A stretch of 18,657 nucleotides of DNA, from NCBI GenBank assembly GCA_002256705.1, contig NQJI01000018.1, positions 1 to 18,657 on the forward strand, written 5' to 3'. Of the stretch, positions 1 through 7,039 are shown piece by piece; within the stretch, counting starts at the first letter, position 1; every line of letters starts with the position of its first letter. Below the pieces are notes generated by a model that did not search any database, was not told the DNA's origin, and saw nothing but the letters and a program-made list of their open reading frames with translations. The stretch comes from Methylococcaceae bacterium NSM2-1 (GTDB lineage: Bacteria > Pseudomonadota > Gammaproteobacteria > Methylococcales > Methylomonadaceae). Made by a program: the position numbers and the translations under genes.

Positions 1-423
1 TTGTTCCAGCCCAACACTTTTTGCCACATCAACAAAACCACCCAAACCCAGTGTCGTATTAAGTGCAAAGCGACCGGTATCATGAGCACCTTGTGCATAT
101 TTAGCCTGTAGAACATCATTAATAACCACGTTGATGTTTTTAAGATTAGTGAAGAAATTAAAAACGCCAGTTTGCATAAACTGAGGCGTTATCCATTTAT
201 AGGCGTCTGAAATGGGTGCGGCAACATAGTCATCAACGGCATCGTTAAATACGAATACTTTTCTATTTAAGTTCTCATATGGATCGGTTTTATTCGCAAC
301 ATTTTGCTGTTCAGTAACTCCAGTGGTTGCACAGCCGCCCAAAGAAATGACGGCTCCAATAAGCATGCCTGAGATAATTTGCTGAATTTTTGCGTTACGA
401 TTGCCGCTGTATGGCTTGTTCAT
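1..423 (-). CDS. mlaA: MlaA/VacJ family outer-membrane lipoprotein, partial (N-terminal 141 residues)
   Basis: The reading frame is open from an ATG at 423 down to the left edge of the window, so only the N-terminal 141 residues are present. A hydrophobic signal segment ends in a lipobox, VISLGGC, with the lipidated cysteine at residue 31. The following segment carries the MlaA family signature DPYENLNRKVFVFND, then the conserved stretch around PISDAYKWITP and the TTLGLGGFVDVA block. In the family this lipoprotein sits in the outer membrane with porins and removes mislocalised phospholipid from the outer leaflet, passing it to the periplasmic carrier MlaC. Here it starts 18 bp after the hpnM stop on the same strand, so the two are probably co-transcribed. 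The partner next to it is an HpnM-type carrier and not an mlaFEDCB operon, which suggests a hopanoid-linked role; that role is inference. Confidence 0.9.
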   Translation of the reverse strand, partial: MNKPYSGNRNAKIQQIISGMLIGAVISLGGCATTGVTEQQNVANKTDPYENLNRKVFVFNDAVDDYVAAPISDAYKWITPQFMQTGVFNFFTNLKNINVVINDVLQAKYAQGAHDTGRFALNTTLGLGGFVDVAKSVGLEQ

Positions 424-441
424 TGGTATGAAACCTGTAGC

Positions 442-1059
442 TTATAGTTTTGAATAATTATCAATTTTTTCGTTTATTTTTGCTATTAAGGCGTCAAAGC
501 CTTCGCGCTGTAATATAGTGGTGTATTCGGATCTTTTCAAGGCTAAATCACTTACACCATTAGCAATAATGTTAATTATGCGCCAGCTGTTGCCTTTTTC
601 CTTTAGCATGTAATCAAATTTAACAGGTTTATCATCTGGAATAATAAAATGGCTATGTACCACAACGCCCCCTCTTGTGGTTTCCTCTTCTGAATCAAAT
701 ACGAATGATTCTCCTGAGTAATCTTTAAAATTGTGCGCATAAGACGCAACACTCAATCGGATAAATACATCGACCAGCTTTTGTTGTTGGTCTTCGGATA
801 GTTTTTCCCACTCTTTACCCACAACAATTCGGGCGATTTTTGTTAAATCGTGACTATTTGATACAGGCTCATAAAGCTTGTCATATCTTCCGGCATATCC
901 TAATTGCTTGCCATTCTTCATGACGGCTATCAGTTCTGTCTGAAATTTATTGACGACCTGCTTCGCTGTTTCTCCACTTTCAGCCTGCGCGAATGCATTG
1001 ACTGTTGCGAACAAACACATTATAAAAAAAACTGCTAACTTCATATTTTTTAAAACCAT
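442..1059 (-). CDS. hpnM: HpnM, hopanoid-associated periplasmic Ttg2D/MlaC-type lipid carrier
   Basis: A 205-residue protein with a clear Sec signal peptide: basic start, hydrophobic core at about residues 7-20, and a likely cleavage after NAFA at residue 24. The mature part has the Ttg2/MlaC fold pattern, with GRYDKLYEPV, then a helical segment IARIVVGKEWEKLSEDQQQ and the YSGESF motif typical of HpnM. These proteins carry lipids across the periplasm; HpnM is the version found in hopanoid clusters, usually acting with the RND exporter HpnN, which is not in this window. I chose the ATG at 1059 because a GAGA lies 8 nt upstream; a TTG at 1065 and the ATG at 1044 are alternatives. It lies 122 bp downstream of hpnH and 18 bp upstream of mlaA. 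Plain MlaC is the alternative name; the neighbour hpnH favours HpnM. Confidence 0.82.
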   Translation of the reverse strand: MVLKNMKLAVFFIMCLFATVNAFAQAESGETAKQVVNKFQTELIAVMKNGKQLGYAGRYDKLYEPVSNSHDLTKIARIVVGKEWEKLSEDQQQKLVDVFIRLSVASYAHNFKDYSGESFVFDSEEETTRGGVVVHSHFIIPDDKPVKFDYMLKEKGNSWRIINIIANGVSDLALKRSEYTTILQREGFDALIAKINEKIDNYSKL

Positions 1060-1105
1060 ACACAAAATCTCATAAAAACCATAGCATATTCATTAACTTT
1101 TTTAA

Positions 1106-1131
1106 CGCTGCTGTCCTCTTGGACAGCAGCG
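1106..1131. repeat. Perfect 11-bp hairpin between hpnH and hpnM
   Basis: CGCTGCTGTCC and its exact reverse complement flank a 4-nt loop (TCTT). On the minus strand, the direction of hpnH and hpnM, the stem is followed by TTAAAAAAG and not by a run of T, so it is not a standard intrinsic terminator. It could be an RNA processing or stability hairpin that separates hpnH from hpnM expression, or a partial terminator. The stem is exact; the role is inference. Confidence 0.6.
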
Positions 1132-1181
1132 CAATAAGGATTGCCGCTGTAGCTGATTTGAAGGAACAGCCCCGCTGCATG

Positions 1182-2291
1182 TTAATCAGCCATTTCTACC
1201 CTGATAGGAATGCCTGAAAGGGTTGGTGAAGGTTTCTCGGCTACATATTGAGGTGCTGGTTCAGGCACCATATTGCCTTCAGTTTTAGGGCCTCTGACGG
1301 ATGTCAGCAATGCCTTCAATGGATGTTTTAACATATCTTCGACCGCTGTCGCTTCATAACCGCAATGGGCCATGCAGCTTGCACATTTAGGATTATTAAC
1401 GTTGCCATATTTATCCCATGGCGTGGTATCCAAAAGCTCTTGAAAACTTGCCGCATTGCCTTCATCTGCAAGCAAATAACAAGGTTTTTGCCAACCAAAA
1501 ACATTTCTGGTAGGGTTGCCCCAAGGCGTGCATTCGTAGTTTTGATTTCCGGCCAAAAAATCAAGATAAAGCGATGAATGATTTAATTTCCATTTCCGGC
1601 TTTTACCAATTCTAAAAATGCCCCTGAATAAATCCTTAACATCTTTGCCCTTAATAAATACATCTTGCTGTGGCGCTCGCTCATAACTGAATCCCGGCGC
1701 TATGGTTACTCCTTCAACACCCAGTTCCATCGCATAATCCAGAAAATCAGCAACTTCTTGAGCGTTTTCACCCTGGAAAAGCGTACAGTTTACGGTGACT
1801 CTAAAGCCTTTTCCAAGTGCCAATTTTATTGCTTCAACTGCCCGATCAAAAACACCTTCCTGGCAAACCGAGGTATCATGCCTTTCCTGCATGCCATCCA
1901 AATGGATTGAGAAAGTCAAATAAGGGGAGGGCGTATAATCATCAATTCTCTTTTTTAATAACAATGCATTCGTACATAAATACACAAATTTTTTGCGTGC
2001 AATAATGCCGGCGACAATTTGCGGCATCTCTTTGTGAATCAGCGGTTCACCACCCGGAATCGACACCATCGGCGCGTTACATTCATCAACAGCCTGCATG
2101 CATTCTTCGAATGACAAACGTTTGTCAAGGATATCGTCAGGATAATCAATTTTACCACAGCCCGCACAGGCTAAATTGCAACGAAACAATGGTTCCAGCA
2201 TTAGTACCAAAGGATACTTTTTAACCCCTTTTAACTTTTGTTTAATCAGATAACTGCCTACTGTCAACTGCTGACGTAAAGGAACACCCAT
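1182..2291 (-). CDS. hpnH: HpnH, hopanoid radical SAM protein (adenosylhopane synthase)
   Basis: This 369-residue protein matches the HpnH family along its length. The radical SAM cluster motif CNLACAGC (CxxxCxxC) has cysteines at residues 38, 42 and 45, followed by GKIDYP. The VSIPGGEPL block fits the SAM-binding GGE motif, and YLCTNALLL and SIHLDG follow as in the family. The C-terminal part holds further conserved cysteines (CTPWGNPTRN, KPCYLL, CASCMAHCGYEA). HpnH joins the 5'-deoxyadenosyl radical of SAM to the hopene side chain, giving adenosylhopane, the first C35 hopanoid. The start is the ATG at 2291, preceded by a strong GGAGGG Shine-Dalgarno 7 nt upstream; an in-frame TTG at 2306 would overlap that site and is rejected. 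It is divergent from the squalene synthase-shc-hpnG genes, with a possible operator at 2325-2343. Confidence 0.95.
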   Translation of the reverse strand: MGVPLRQQLTVGSYLIKQKLKGVKKYPLVLMLEPLFRCNLACAGCGKIDYPDDILDKRLSFEECMQAVDECNAPMVSIPGGEPLIHKEMPQIVAGIIARKKFVYLCTNALLLKKRIDDYTPSPYLTFSIHLDGMQERHDTSVCQEGVFDRAVEAIKLALGKGFRVTVNCTLFQGENAQEVADFLDYAMELGVEGVTIAPGFSYERAPQQDVFIKGKDVKDLFRGIFRIGKSRKWKLNHSSLYLDFLAGNQNYECTPWGNPTRNVFGWQKPCYLLADEGNAASFQELLDTTPWDKYGNVNNPKCASCMAHCGYEATAVEDMLKHPLKALLTSVRGPKTEGNMVPEPAPQYVAEKPSPTLSGIPIRVEMAD

Positions 2292-2324
2292 GAGCAAACC
2301 CTCCAAAATTGTTATAACTGTTAA

Positions 2325-2343
2325 TGGTCAGTTAAATTGACCA
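2325..2343. promoter_or_regulatory. Inverted repeat TGGTCA-N7-TGACCA, possible operator
   Basis: Two exact 6-bp half-sites, TGGTCA and TGACCA, are separated by 7 bp (GTTAAAT). The centre lies about 43 bp upstream of the hpnH start codon. On the minus strand a TATAAC hexamer lies between this repeat and the GGAGGG ribosome site, so a bound protein would overlap the expected -35 area. This is typical of a dimeric repressor or activator site. The symmetry is seen; the regulator is unknown. Confidence 0.45.
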
Positions 2344-2691
2344 CCCTGAAACCACATACATAATGCGGAACAATAAGCGTGTAGTAATAAAACAACAGTC
2401 GGGCGCTGTTCGGTTTAACATTGTCATCCAAGACTTTTTAGCCGTAGAATTCAGGTATTCAAACAGGCCCGCTATATAATACAATCGCTTATCTATTGTT
2501 AACTAGAATACTATCTTTTAACGGACGACTCCAGTTTTTACGCTAAATTAACAGTATTACGGACATACAGAGCGCAATTTTTTTGTAATTTGTACGATTA
2601 CAACACAAGCCCTTAAATTGCTGTTTTTATTCTTAATAAACTGCTATACAGCCCAGCTAAACAGGGGCGTTGACAATAAAACAACATTGCT

Positions 2692-2720
2692 TTGCAAAAT
2701 ACCAACAAACAGGCTATTAT
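2692..2720 (+). promoter_or_regulatory. Sigma70-like promoter for squalene synthase-shc-hpnG
   Basis: TTGCAA (2692-2697) and TATTAT (2715-2720) are spaced by exactly 17 bp. They match the consensus -35 and -10 at 4 of 6 and 5 of 6 positions. The expected transcript start is near 2727, giving a leader of about 40 nt before the ATG at 2769. Confidence 0.5.
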
Positions 2721-2768
2721 TGCCATCAACTAATTTACTAAACCCACTTGCGCAACATCAAATATATT

Positions 2769-3869
2769 ATGGGCGAAACTCGAATATCTCTGGATAACCC
2801 CAAATCACTGAGCCAATTATCTGATGGTGACTTTCAGACACTGTTGCTTGAAGGTGTATCCAGAACATTTGCTCTAACTATTCCCCAGTTACCGGAAAAG
2901 CTCTACGGGGCAGTCGCCAACGCCTATCTGTTATGCCGAATTGTCGACACTATTGAAGATGAAGTTTCATTATCGGCCGGGCAAAAAAAATATTTTTGCT
3001 CAGAATTTATTGATGTTGTTAAAACAGGCGTCAATGCTGAACCGTTTGCGGTAGAGCTTGCGCCATTGCTTTCTGAGCAAACCAGCCCCGCTGAACATAC
3101 ATTAATCCATGTATTGCCCAGGGTTATACAAATTACCCATACCTTTGATGAAGATCAGATTGATGCGCTGGCTTGCTGTGTAGAAACCATGGCTGAAGGC
3201 ATGCCGATATTTCAGGCCCAGGATCTGCATGATGGCCTGGCGACGCTTGCCGATCTGGACAGGTATTGTTACTACGTAGCAGGTTGCGTGGGCGAAATGC
3301 TGGCCAAACTTTTTTGCCATTACTCTCCTGAAATCGCACAGCATAAAGAAGAGCTGCTAACCCTATCTGTTTCTTTTGGGCAAGGCTTGCAAATGACCAA
3401 TATACTTAAAGATATTTGGGATGATGCTCAACGAGGGGTTTGCTGGTTACCTCAAGATATTTTTACCGAAACGGGTTTTGATCTTAAAAACTTGAGTCCT
3501 GAAACGAACGACGAAAACTTCAGAGCAGGCCTGGAGCACCTCATCAGTATTGCTCACAGTCATTTGCACAATGCCTTGATATACACTCAAAAAATACCGG
3601 CTCATGAAATGGGCATCCGCAATTTCTGTTTGTGGGCCTTAGGTATGGCCGTTTTGACCCTAAAGAAAATAAAACAAAATCTGGATTTCAAGCATTCCGA
3701 TCAGGTCAAAATCACCCGCAACAGTGTTAAAGCAACAATCCTTGCGACCCGGTTAATGGGGCGCAGCAACTCCTTGCTTACCTTGCTTTTTAATTTAACC
3801 AGTCGAGAACTGAAAACCCCCGGCTGGACATATTCAATACCTTCCTCAAAAGCCAAATTAGACCTTTAA
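2769..3869 (+). CDS. sqs: Squalene synthase (farnesyl-diphosphate farnesyltransferase family)
   Basis: This 366-residue all-helical prenyl synthase carries both aspartate-rich motifs of the squalene/phytoene synthase family: DTIED at residues 60-64 and DIWDD at residues 215-219. The surrounding segments (SRTFALTIP, AYLLCRIVD, CVGEMLAKLF, GQGLQMTNILKD) look like single-enzyme squalene synthase and less like the HpnC/HpnD pair. It would join two farnesyl diphosphates through presqualene diphosphate to squalene, the substrate of the next gene, shc. No hpnC or hpnE is visible nearby, which fits the one-gene route. The ATG at 2769 is preferred; an in-frame TTG at 2748 would add seven residues, and neither has a clear ribosome site. 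It heads the right-hand arm of the hopanoid locus and ends 10 bp before shc. HpnD-type presqualene synthase is the alternative. Confidence 0.85.
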   Translation: MGETRISLDNPKSLSQLSDGDFQTLLLEGVSRTFALTIPQLPEKLYGAVANAYLLCRIVDTIEDEVSLSAGQKKYFCSEFIDVVKTGVNAEPFAVELAPLLSEQTSPAEHTLIHVLPRVIQITHTFDEDQIDALACCVETMAEGMPIFQAQDLHDGLATLADLDRYCYYVAGCVGEMLAKLFCHYSPEIAQHKEELLTLSVSFGQGLQMTNILKDIWDDAQRGVCWLPQDIFTETGFDLKNLSPETNDENFRAGLEHLISIAHSHLHNALIYTQKIPAHEMGIRNFCLWALGMAVLTLKKIKQNLDFKHSDQVKITRNSVKATILATRLMGRSNSLLTLLFNLTSRELKTPGWTYSIPSSKAKLDL

Positions 3870-3879
3870 GGACGTACTT

Positions 3880-5901
3880 ATGTTTACCGATGCAAATACA
3901 GAAACACATACTGGCACTGCTTCCAGTTCATCAACAGCTATTTATTCCAAGGCCTACAACCTCAACAAAGCCATTAGCAGAGCACAGGACAAATTATTAA
4001 GCCTGCAGGACAAGGATGGTTACTGGGTGTTCGAATTGGAGGCAGACTGCACGATTCCGTCAGAATACATTTTGATGATGCATTATCTGGGTGAGATTGA
4101 TGAGCCACTACAAACTAAAATAGCCAATTATTTAAGATCCCGTCAGACTGAAGACGGTAGTTACCCGCTTTTTACCGGTGGTCCAGGCGACATCAGTTGC
4201 AGTGTCAAGGTTTATTATGCCTTAAAACTAGCTGGCGACTCCCCGGACGCAGCGCACATGACCAGTTTAAGAAATTACATCCTTAGCAAGGGCGGCGCGG
4301 CGAAAGCCAATGTTTTTACCCGCATTGCTTTGGCAATGTTTGAACAGTTGCCCTGGCGCGGGGTTCCGTATATCCCGGTCGAAATTATGTTGTTTCCCAA
4401 GTGGTTTCCTTTCCATCTGGATAAAGTATCTTATTGGTCCAGAACAGTTATGGTGCCGTTGTTCATTCTTTGTACGCTAAAAGCCACTGCTAAAAACCCG
4501 AAAAAAGTCGGTATACTGGAGCTTTTTGTCACGCACCCGGACGAAGAGCGGCACTATTTCCCTGAAAGAACCTTTTTAAATAAAGTTTTTCTGGGATTGG
4601 ATTTTTTAGGACGTGCAACGCGCCCATTAATCCCCAAAAAATCACATGAGCTGGCAATTGAAAAAGCAAAAGACTGGATTATTGAAAGGCTGAACGGCGA
4701 AGACGGTCTGGGCGGTATTTGTCCTGCCATGATGGCAGCTTATCAAGCCTTGTTGCTGCTAGGCATGCCTAAAGATCATGATCTTGTTGTTACAGCACGC
4801 AAGGCAATCGATAAATTACTGGTAATTAACGAGCATGATGCCTATTGCCAACCCTGTTTATCTCCAGTCTGGGATACGGCGCTTGCAGCGTTAGCGTTAC
4901 AGGAAGCTGATAAAGGTAGAGACGCGGCTAACCGCATGTCTAATCCGGCTCTGACGCGCGCATACGACTGGCTTAAAGGCAAGCAATTGCTAGATGAGCC
5001 GGGCGATTGGCGTATTTCAAAACCCGATTTGGAAGGTGGCGGCTGGGCATTTCAGTTTGAAAACCCGCATTATCCTGATGTCGATGATACGGCAGTGGTC
5101 GCTTTTGCCATGGCAGAATCCAATTTACCCGATCTGGATGAATCAATACATCGGGCAACTCGCTGGGTAGTCGGAATGCAATCCAAAAACGGCGGTTACG
5201 GGGCTTTTGATGTCGATAATACTTTTCATTATCTGGATGAAATCCCCTTTGCCGACCACGGAGCTTTACTGGATCCCCCTACATCGGATGTCAGTGCGCG
5301 TTGTGCCATGTTAATGGCCAGAGTCGCTCAGAATCATGCTGAATATCTGCCAGCCATGGAGCGTACTATTGAATATATCCGTAGCGAACAGGAAGATGAC
5401 GGCTCGTGGTTTGGCCGCTGGGGGACCAACTACATTTATGGTACCTGGTCCGTTTTGCTTGGTCTGGAACAAACCAAGCTGCCTAAAAATGATCCGATGT
5501 ATACCAAAGCCGTAAAATGGTTAAAAAGCGTACAGCGTGAAGATGGCGGCTGGGGTGAAGATAATTACAGCTATCACGACAAAAGTGTTAGCGGAATCTA
5601 TCGTTTTAGCACCTCATTCCAAACAGCCTGGGCTGTTTTAGGGCTGATGGCGGCAGGGGAAGCGCATAGCCCCGAAGTAAAAGCAGGGATAGATTTTATC
5701 TTGCGCAACCAGCAAGTTGATGGCGTCTGGAATGATAAATGTTTTACTGCGCCCGGTTTTCCCAAAGTTTTTTATCTCAAATACCATGGCTATGACAAAT
5801 TTTTCCCGCTTTGGGCATTGGCTCGATACCGTAATGAGCTCGATCGCCGCGCCAGCTCAAAGCTGGCCTGCGGCATACACACCATCCCTGGCTATAAATA
5901 A
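3880..5901 (+). CDS. shc: Squalene-hopene cyclase
   Basis: A full-length 673-residue squalene-hopene cyclase. The catalytic acid motif DVDDTA (DXDD type) lies at residues 400-405. Several QW repeats are visible, for example LQDKDGYWVFEL near the N-terminus, RQTEDGSY, SEQEDDGSWFGRWG, VQREDGGWGED and NQQVDGVW near the C-terminus. The C-terminal part ends with YLKYHGYDKFFPLWALARYR, typical for the family. It is a monotopic inner-membrane enzyme that folds linear squalene into pentacyclic hopene and diplopterol. The ATG at 3880 has an AAGGA site 7 nt upstream. It follows squalene synthase by 10 bp and precedes hpnG by 3 bp, so the three form one operon. No lesion is seen. Confidence 0.98.
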   Translation: MFTDANTETHTGTASSSSTAIYSKAYNLNKAISRAQDKLLSLQDKDGYWVFELEADCTIPSEYILMMHYLGEIDEPLQTKIANYLRSRQTEDGSYPLFTGGPGDISCSVKVYYALKLAGDSPDAAHMTSLRNYILSKGGAAKANVFTRIALAMFEQLPWRGVPYIPVEIMLFPKWFPFHLDKVSYWSRTVMVPLFILCTLKATAKNPKKVGILELFVTHPDEERHYFPERTFLNKVFLGLDFLGRATRPLIPKKSHELAIEKAKDWIIERLNGEDGLGGICPAMMAAYQALLLLGMPKDHDLVVTARKAIDKLLVINEHDAYCQPCLSPVWDTALAALALQEADKGRDAANRMSNPALTRAYDWLKGKQLLDEPGDWRISKPDLEGGGWAFQFENPHYPDVDDTAVVAFAMAESNLPDLDESIHRATRWVVGMQSKNGGYGAFDVDNTFHYLDEIPFADHGALLDPPTSDVSARCAMLMARVAQNHAEYLPAMERTIEYIRSEQEDDGSWFGRWGTNYIYGTWSVLLGLEQTKLPKNDPMYTKAVKWLKSVQREDGGWGEDNYSYHDKSVSGIYRFSTSFQTAWAVLGLMAAGEAHSPEVKAGIDFILRNQQVDGVWNDKCFTAPGFPKVFYLKYHGYDKFFPLWALARYRNELDRRASSKLACGIHTIPGYK

Positions 5902-5904
5902 ATA

Positions 5905-6633
5905 GTGATCACCGGTATTGTTGTTGCTTTACCTGAAGAACTGACTACCCTGACATCAAAAAAAATTGATAAAGGGCGTTGTCTCTTCATTGCTGATAAG
6001 ATATTAGTCGCTTATTCAGGCGCAGGCCCTATAAATGCACAGTCAGCAGCTGAGTTGCTCGTTGCTGAAGGTGCAACCCGGCTAATTAGCTGGGGTTGTG
6101 CTGCAGCGCTCAGTGCATCATTAAATCCAGGTGATTTGATTCTGGCCGATAAACTGATAGATGCCGGAAATGTTGAGATAACTATTGATGCCAATTGGCA
6201 TAGCTATACCAAAAATAGTCTGGCAGCGTTTGTAGCCGTTCATACTGGCCGTTTAGCTGAGAGTACAAGTATTGTTTCATCCAGCAAGGACAAAAAACAG
6301 TTGCATTCAATAACAGGTGCAGTCGCGCTGGATATGGAAAGTATCGCTATTGCCCGGGTCGCAAGGCAGCATACTTTGCCTTTTCTGTCCATCCGGGTCA
6401 TTGCCGATCCGGTTGATATGAACTTACCTCTAGCCATTAACCATTCGCTTAATGAGCGGGGTGAGGTTGAGTTAAGAAAATTATTATTATTTCTTGTTCT
6501 AAATCCCGCTGAGTTACCCGGATTAATAAAGCTGGGCCAGCATTTTAATGCCGCAAAGAAAACGCTAAAGTTGGTTGCCAAAAATCTTGATACAGCGACC
6601 GATTTTAACTGCTTAAATGCGACAACGCTATGA
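5905..6633 (+). CDS. hpnG: HpnG, hopanoid-associated nucleoside phosphorylase
   Basis: A 242-residue protein of the purine nucleoside phosphorylase/MTA-SAH nucleosidase fold. Visible marks are GIVVALPEE at the N-terminus, the AYSGAGPINA loop, LISWGCAAALSASLNPGDLI, the LDMES ribose-binding motif, and VIADPVD near the place of the catalytic aspartate. HpnG releases adenine from adenosylhopane, the HpnH product, leading to ribosylhopane and the bacteriohopanetetrol-type side chain. The start is a GTG at 5905, only 3 bp after the shc stop, with no strong ribosome site, so translation is probably coupled to shc. A general MTA/SAH nucleosidase is the alternative, but the position after shc and the sequence style favour HpnG. 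Confidence 0.88.
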   Translation: MITGIVVALPEELTTLTSKKIDKGRCLFIADKILVAYSGAGPINAQSAAELLVAEGATRLISWGCAAALSASLNPGDLILADKLIDAGNVEITIDANWHSYTKNSLAAFVAVHTGRLAESTSIVSSSKDKKQLHSITGAVALDMESIAIARVARQHTLPFLSIRVIADPVDMNLPLAINHSLNERGEVELRKLLLFLVLNPAELPGLIKLGQHFNAAKKTLKLVAKNLDTATDFNCLNATTL

Positions 6634-7039
6634 TATAGCCTGTTATCTTCTGTGGAGTTATTGCCAGTGATTTTCAAAAAATACAGAGGAAAAACTGCTG
6701 ACTGTGCCCTTATTGTCAGGTTTGGGAGGCTGTTGCGACATCCTTCATGCGAGGTTATCATTCTGCGCCTTTTGAAAATGATGAGCTCAATGGCTACTGT
6801 TTCTCGTGGCGCTTTTTTTTCTTCGATAAAGACAATATGCAGTTAACCTATTTCACGAATAAGGGTGCAGTCATATGAGTTTATTACTAACCGTAGATAT
6901 TTTTTATACTTTTTAATTATTCTTCCCGATTTTAGCGGTGATAAAAGAATTTAACTTAAGATGCAAAGTGAAAAAGCAAGCCACTTACACTCTGCACCTT
7001 ACTCAAAAATCTTGAACCTTGAACCTTGAATCTCTAAAT
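6634..7039. other. Spacer between hpnG and the hpnO-like gene
   Basis: About 400 bp that break the otherwise tight gene order. No convincing gene is present. A short frame at 6747-6878 (plus) reads as 43 residues rich in aromatics but has no ribosome site and no family I recognise; a 64-residue frame at 6652-6846 overlaps it in another phase. A TATACT at 6905-6910 could be a -10 box, without a good -35. The end of the spacer carries a 7-bp tandem repeat, listed separately. The aminotransferase-copCD-dxs genes may therefore have their own promoter. Confidence 0.5.
7011..7031 (+). repeat. CTTGAAC tandem repeat, three copies
   Basis: The 7-bp unit CTTGAAC occurs three times head to tail, the last copy ending in T. 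It ends 8 bp before the ATG chosen for the aminotransferase and takes the place where a ribosome site would be expected. Confidence 0.85.

Larger units (their letters stand above)
2292..2768. promoter_or_regulatory. Divergent control region between hpnH and squalene synthase
   Basis: About 480 bp with no credible gene on either strand. It is AT-rich and must hold the promoters for both arms of the hopanoid locus. Two sites inside it are listed separately: an inverted repeat near hpnH and a sigma70-like promoter facing squalene synthase. A second TTGACA hexamer at 2670-2675 has no good -10 at the right distance. I see no RNA gene or mobile element in it. Confidence 0.7.

Noticed and set aside
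2670..2675. Consensus TTGACA upstream of squalene synthase
   Set aside because: No acceptable -10 lies 16-18 bp downstream; the TTGCAA/TATTAT pair further right is better.
6240..6761. 173-codon open frame on the minus strand across hpnG
   Set aside because: It is antisense to hpnG, whose own frame shows clear family motifs; the antisense translation has no recognisable domain.
6747..6878. 43-codon plus-strand frame after hpnG, rich in Phe and Tyr
   Set aside because: No ribosome site, no family recognised, and an overlapping frame of similar length is equally open; AT-rich DNA makes such frames by chance.
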